8,439 nucleotides of DNA from Bacteroides sp. CAG:144 (GTDB lineage Bacteria > Bacteroidota > Bacteroidia > Bacteroidales > UBA11471), in assembly GCA_000434215.1 (NCBI GenBank), contig HF999687.1:21631-30069 (forward strand). Reading direction: 5' to 3'. The position numbers and the translations under genes were made by a program. The notes under the pieces are model-generated. The model saw nothing but the letters and a program-made list of their open reading frames with translations. It did no database searches and was not told the DNA's origin. Shown here in pieces: positions 5,804 to 8,439 of this stretch (position 1 is its first letter; every line of letters begins with the position of its first letter).

Positions 5804-5826
5804 ATAATATTGATTTTTTGCGGTTA
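5786..5826 (-). terminator. Rho-independent terminator after the hydrolase-like gene
   Basis: A 17-bp perfect stem (arms containing AACCGCAAAAAATCAA and its complement) encloses a 7-base A/T loop, starting about 11 bases past the stop codon. On the minus strand the hairpin is followed by TTATTTATATTTG, a T-rich but interrupted tail. The A6/T6 blocks inside the stem add a U-rich segment. It separates the polysaccharide unit from the DUF2589 cassette. Confidence 0.85.
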
Positions 5827-5836
5827 AAATATAAAA

Positions 5837-6349
5837 TTAATTCAGCCTATAGTCTATACAGATTAGATAAGAGGGCGGTGCGCCGGGAATATTTGTTCCC
5901 GTTCCGTCATACAAAAATTGGTTCAGATTGTTTGCTATAATAAAATCCTGCTCTGTGCAATATGGAAAATAGTAATTTCTTTGACGATTGAGAAAAATGC
6001 CTCCATGATTGGCACCGACAACCCAATTTTGTTTCAGCCTCACCACAAAGTGTCGCATTTGTATATTTCCCCCGTTCGGATTATAAACGCCCAATAAACA
6101 GCCGGGGGGAAGGGATAAAAAACACTGATAGTTTAAGTAATCCACAGGAGTATAAGCAAGCCCGTTTTGTTGGAATACGGCTTCTATTTGAAAGATTCTT
6201 TTTCCGGTTGCTTTCTCTATCAATTGTGCGGCAAAAGCCGCACAAGGAGCTAAACCGCCATAGGAGGGCGATGACATTAATTGTCGTAATTCATCCTTTT
6301 TAGACAATGCGAAATCAGATATTTTACGAGAATCTTCTGGCGCAATCAT
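5837..6349 (-). CDS. Putative papain-like (NlpC/P60- or CHAP-like) cysteine hydrolase, 170 aa
   Basis: I do not recognise a named family, but the layout matches papain-fold hydrolases. A cysteine sits at the start of a helix (APCAAFAAQLIEKATG, Cys36). It is followed by a PGC-LLGVYN turn-strand (82-89) reminiscent of the PGDL-x-x-F element of NlpC/P60 proteins. Then comes a strand beginning with histidine (RHFVVRL, His100), and a next strand WVVGANHGG with Asn114/His115 in the place of the third catalytic residue. Enzymes of this fold cut peptide or amide bonds, often in peptidoglycan. There is no signal peptide or membrane segment, so it acts in the cytoplasm or is exported by a dedicated route. 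It starts 12 bases after the WecG-family gene and is followed by a terminator, so it is probably the last gene of the polysaccharide unit. A methionine at residue 25 is an alternative start, but Cys36 would remain in either case. Catalytic activity is unproven. Confidence 0.6.
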   Translation of the reverse strand: MIAPEDSRKISDFALSKKDELRQLMSSPSYGGLAPCAAFAAQLIEKATGKRIFQIEAVFQQNGLAYTPVDYLNYQCFLSLPPGCLLGVYNPNGGNIQMRHFVVRLKQNWVVGANHGGIFLNRQRNYYFPYCTEQDFIIANNLNQFLYDGTGTNIPGAPPSYLICIDYRLN

Positions 6350-6361
6350 AACAAACAGTAT

Positions 6362-7081
6362 TTATTTACCATATTTTTCTTTCCACAGATATTTGAAAAA
6401 CAGCATATTCCCCAACAAATAACGTCTCCACATGCGGCGAGGCTCTTTCAGTAGGCGGTAAGCCCATTCCATACCATGTTTCTGCCAGGCTTCGGGTGCC
6501 CGTTCTACCGTTCCGGCAAAAAAGTCGAAGACGGCTCCTATCGTACCGATATGACCTTTTACATCGAGTTCATCGTAGTGCGTATATGTCCATTTTTCTT
6601 GTTTGGGAGCAGTCATACCCACCCATAATAAATCGGGACTAACCCTATTTACGGTATCAACCATTTGTCGGCTTTCTTCATCAGAAAATTCCGGCTTATA
6701 GGGTGGTGAATAGGTTTCTACCCGAATGTTGGGATATACATCACGGGCTTTTTCTTTAATGAGATCGAGCGTTTTTTCACTGGCACCGAGAAAAAAACAG
6801 GTTCCCCCTTTACGGTTGAGACGCTCCATTTCAAACTCGAAAAGATCCCAACCCGGAATACGTTCGATTGCTTCTTTACGCAACCAACGAAAAGCCAATA
6901 CGATACTCTCTCCGTCAGGAATAAGAGCACCACCATTTAATAAAGCTTCTGCAAAAAGCGGATCTTTCTGCGCATTGTTGTATGAATGGGCATTAATCGT
7001 ATTGATCAGCAATTTACCCTCGGGTAAAGACGCCAATTCAGTTCTACATCTTAACAGAGAAATTGTTTTAAGTTTTATCAT
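6362..7081 (-). CDS. WecG/TagA/CpsF family glycosyltransferase
   Basis: This is a GT26-family glycosyltransferase. Members add a sugar such as N-acetylmannosamine(-uronate) or glucose to a polyprenyl-diphosphate-linked precursor at the inner face of the membrane, during enterobacterial common antigen, wall teichoic acid or capsule assembly. Visible family blocks are NTINAHSYNNA (27-37), IPDGESIV (54-61) with Asp56 at the position of the proposed catalytic aspartate, and ERIPGWDLF (73-81). FFLGA (96-100), LLWVGMTAPKQEKW (151-164) and GAVFDFFAGTVERAPEAW (182-199) follow. The basic C-terminal tail (RLLKEPRRMWRRYL and onward) is the membrane-association region of the family. At 239 residues it is full length. 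It follows the GT-B glycosyltransferase by 38 bases with no terminator between. The donor and acceptor sugars cannot be read from the sequence. Confidence 0.95.
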   Translation of the reverse strand: MIKLKTISLLRCRTELASLPEGKLLINTINAHSYNNAQKDPLFAEALLNGGALIPDGESIVLAFRWLRKEAIERIPGWDLFEFEMERLNRKGGTCFFLGASEKTLDLIKEKARDVYPNIRVETYSPPYKPEFSDEESRQMVDTVNRVSPDLLWVGMTAPKQEKWTYTHYDELDVKGHIGTIGAVFDFFAGTVERAPEAWQKHGMEWAYRLLKEPRRMWRRYLLGNMLFFKYLWKEKYGK

Positions 7082-7119
7082 GTAAATTCAAAATTAGAGC
7101 ATTTATCGAGAATCTTTTA

Positions 7120-8247
7120 TCATGATTGAATAGTATATCGATTGAGAATATCTGTCATTTTATGTTCAAAAACCGATAATGTAAAATACTTTTTATATCT
7201 CAAATATCCCGCATTTCCCATATTATGCCGAAGTTCTTCATTATCTATCAACACAGCTATTTTTTCAGCCAAAGCACCGGCATTTTGTTTCGGAACAATA
7301 TACCCTGTAATGCTATCTTCTACGATATCTTTTATACCACCTTCATCTGTCGACACAATGGGCAACTTATATTGCATGGCTTCGAGATTGACTATCGGAA
7401 ACGATTCATTGTGATAGAATGTCGGGAATACGAAAATATCGGATTGGGCCCAATAAGGCTGTTTTTCTTGACCATACTTACTGCCGGCATATACGACTAT
7501 ATCGTCCAACTGCCGTTCTTTTACAGCTCGATTGAATATTTCAGCCGAAATTTCTTTCGTTTCACCGCCTACAAAAGTACACGTTATCGCATAGCCACGG
7601 CTTTTAAGTATTTGCAAGGCATCGAGCAGAACATATACGCCTTTGGAAATAATCAGATTGGATAAATATAAAATTTTAATCGGCCTGTTATCTCTGATAA
7701 AACAAGGTTCTTCGGTGAATAGTTCCGGAATACCATTCGGACAAATTTCAACGTTCTCTTTATCGACGTATTTGGAGAAGTCCTGATACAAAAATTTGGA
7801 GAGAAGTATGACTTTTATGTTACGGAAAAAACGTTTATAGCAGAAATCGAAAAGTGGCTTTTGCTGGTAATTCGATACCCCTTTGTTATGATAATGTACT
7901 ACAACACGCGCCCCCATCGATTTAAGCATCTGCACCACGACAAAATCTTTGAGGAAAGCTCCGCCTCCGGCATTGGGAGTAACATATACCAAATCGGGAC
8001 GGAATGTCATATATTCTTTGCGAATGCGACGGAGCAAACGGGAAAAGTCAACAAATTTTGCCAAGCGTACTTTCCCTATATCCTCCAAGTTGGCTGCCGT
8101 AGCCAAGTTGATATATCGACAATCGAATGCCTCGTTCACCAATCGGCTATCATGAATATATTTCCCCACCATCGCAGCTCCATGTACCGGTGGTGGCATA
8201 TGCATGATGAAAAGTATGCGAGGTAATTTTTCTTTTACAATTCCCAT
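7120..8247 (-). CDS. GT-B fold glycosyltransferase, family 4 type
   Basis: This is a retaining glycosyltransferase of the GT4 kind, using a nucleotide-sugar donor to extend a cell-surface polysaccharide or O-antigen on the cytoplasmic side of the membrane. The N-terminal Rossmann domain (about 9-180) starts with ILFIMHMPPPVHGAA, whose glycine-containing loop contacts the acceptor side. HYHNKG is at 118-123. The C-terminal donor domain begins ILYLSNLIISKG (192-203), with the usual SKG block. The nucleotide-sugar signature E-x7-E is NESFPIVNLEA (Glu281 and Glu289), followed by DEGGIKDIV (301-309). At 375 residues it is complete, and no signal peptide is present. The ATG overlaps the end of the degraded acyltransferase remnant upstream. 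It is followed by the WecG-family gene in the same direction, supporting a shared polysaccharide operon. Sugar specificity is unknown. Confidence 0.95.
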   Translation of the reverse strand: MGIVKEKLPRILFIMHMPPPVHGAAMVGKYIHDSRLVNEAFDCRYINLATAANLEDIGKVRLAKFVDFSRLLRRIRKEYMTFRPDLVYVTPNAGGGAFLKDFVVVQMLKSMGARVVVHYHNKGVSNYQQKPLFDFCYKRFFRNIKVILLSKFLYQDFSKYVDKENVEICPNGIPELFTEEPCFIRDNRPIKILYLSNLIISKGVYVLLDALQILKSRGYAITCTFVGGETKEISAEIFNRAVKERQLDDIVVYAGSKYGQEKQPYWAQSDIFVFPTFYHNESFPIVNLEAMQYKLPIVSTDEGGIKDIVEDSITGYIVPKQNAGALAEKIAVLIDNEELRHNMGNAGYLRYKKYFTLSVFEHKMTDILNRYTIQS

Positions 8248-8439
8248 GATGAAATTTTCTTAATACTTTTGGCCGGCGTTCCGGCAATGATTGATAGGAT
8301 GTGAAGTACTCTTTTAAAGGGAGATGTCATTCCCAATAGTTGTGTAATTGGTAATAAATTTGAATCTTATATATATTTTATTCTCAAATTCAATCCCTAT
8401 TATATTGTATAAATTGTTGTTAATCAATCATTTCTACCC
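8235..8439 (-). pseudogene. Remnant of a hexapeptide-repeat (left-handed beta-helix) acyltransferase
   Basis: Two frames carry pieces of one recognisable protein end. In one frame (about 8427 down to 8314) there is a stretch with ENKIYIRF and NYTTIGNDISL, resembling degraded hexapeptide repeats of the GDNVYIG...GVTIGNNV type, ending at TAA. In another frame the sequence SIIAGTPAKSIKKI (about 8294 to 8250) matches the near-universal end of sugar O-acetyltransferases, xIAGxPAKxIKxI, and terminates at 8235 inside the glycosyltransferase gene. A normal gene would carry these in a single frame, with roughly one further repeat turn between them. Further stop codons lie at 8436-8434 and 8430-8428. 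I infer an acyltransferase that once modified the polysaccharide and has decayed through indels. Sequence error is possible but would need several events. Confidence 0.6.

Noticed and set aside
5639..5836. Search for a regulatory RNA or riboswitch in the spacer before the DUF2589 cassette
   Set aside because: After accounting for the terminator, the promoter and the 44-aa frame, no further conserved-looking structure remains, and the leader would be only about 20 bases.
1..8439. CRISPR arrays, transposases, integrases, tRNA or attachment-site signals
   Set aside because: No regularly spaced direct repeats, transposase or integrase motifs, tRNA-like cloverleaf ends or paired direct repeats around the cassette were visible by eye.

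Overview
The window looks like chromosomal DNA from a member of the Bacteroidales (Bacteroidota). The evidence is several matches to the Bacteroides-type -7 element TAnnTTTG, few classical Shine-Dalgarno sites, AT-rich spacers, and proteins with a Bacteroidota flavour. Every gene I can support lies on the minus strand, so transcription runs from high to low coordinates. I saw no rRNA, tRNA, CRISPR array, insertion sequence or convincing plus-strand gene.

In transcription order, the right end (8439 to 5837) is the tail of a surface-polysaccharide cluster. It begins with a decayed remnant of a hexapeptide-repeat acyltransferase, followed by a GT-B (GT4-type) glycosyltransferase and a WecG/TagA/CpsF-family glycosyltransferase. 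Twelve bases further on is a 170-aa protein with the layout of a papain-like/NlpC-P60-like cysteine hydrolase. A strong hairpin terminator closes this unit.

The middle (5803 to 3578) is a compact cassette of largely unknown function. A good promoter, whose -33 box lies inside the preceding terminator, drives five closely packed genes. They are a 44-aa basic, tryptophan-rich protein, two clear DUF2589-family paralogues (about 226 and 192 aa), a 57-aa two-CxxC zinc-ribbon protein, and a divergent third DUF2589-like protein (156 aa). A 19-bp hairpin ends the cassette. The 44-aa and 57-aa genes are easy to miss. The 44-aa stop codon overlaps an internal ATG of the first DUF2589 gene as ATGA, which supports the small gene and also moves the DUF2589 start to that ATG. 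This cassette is the most likely place for an undescribed system.

The left part (3530 to 1) is housekeeping. A class I aminotransferase overlaps by ATGA with a LolC/E-type (FtsX-family) ABC permease. After its own promoter comes a small polytopic membrane protein whose only good ATG is out of frame because of a run of seven A residues. A terminator follows, and then the N-terminal 78 codons of a YfcE/MJ0936-type metallophosphoesterase that runs off the window.

Functional names rest on motifs read by eye. Family assignment for the two glycosyltransferases, the aminotransferase, the permease and the phosphoesterase is secure. DUF2589 is recognised from its characteristic blocks, but its biochemical role is unknown to me. 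The hydrolase call and any cooperation among cassette genes are inference.
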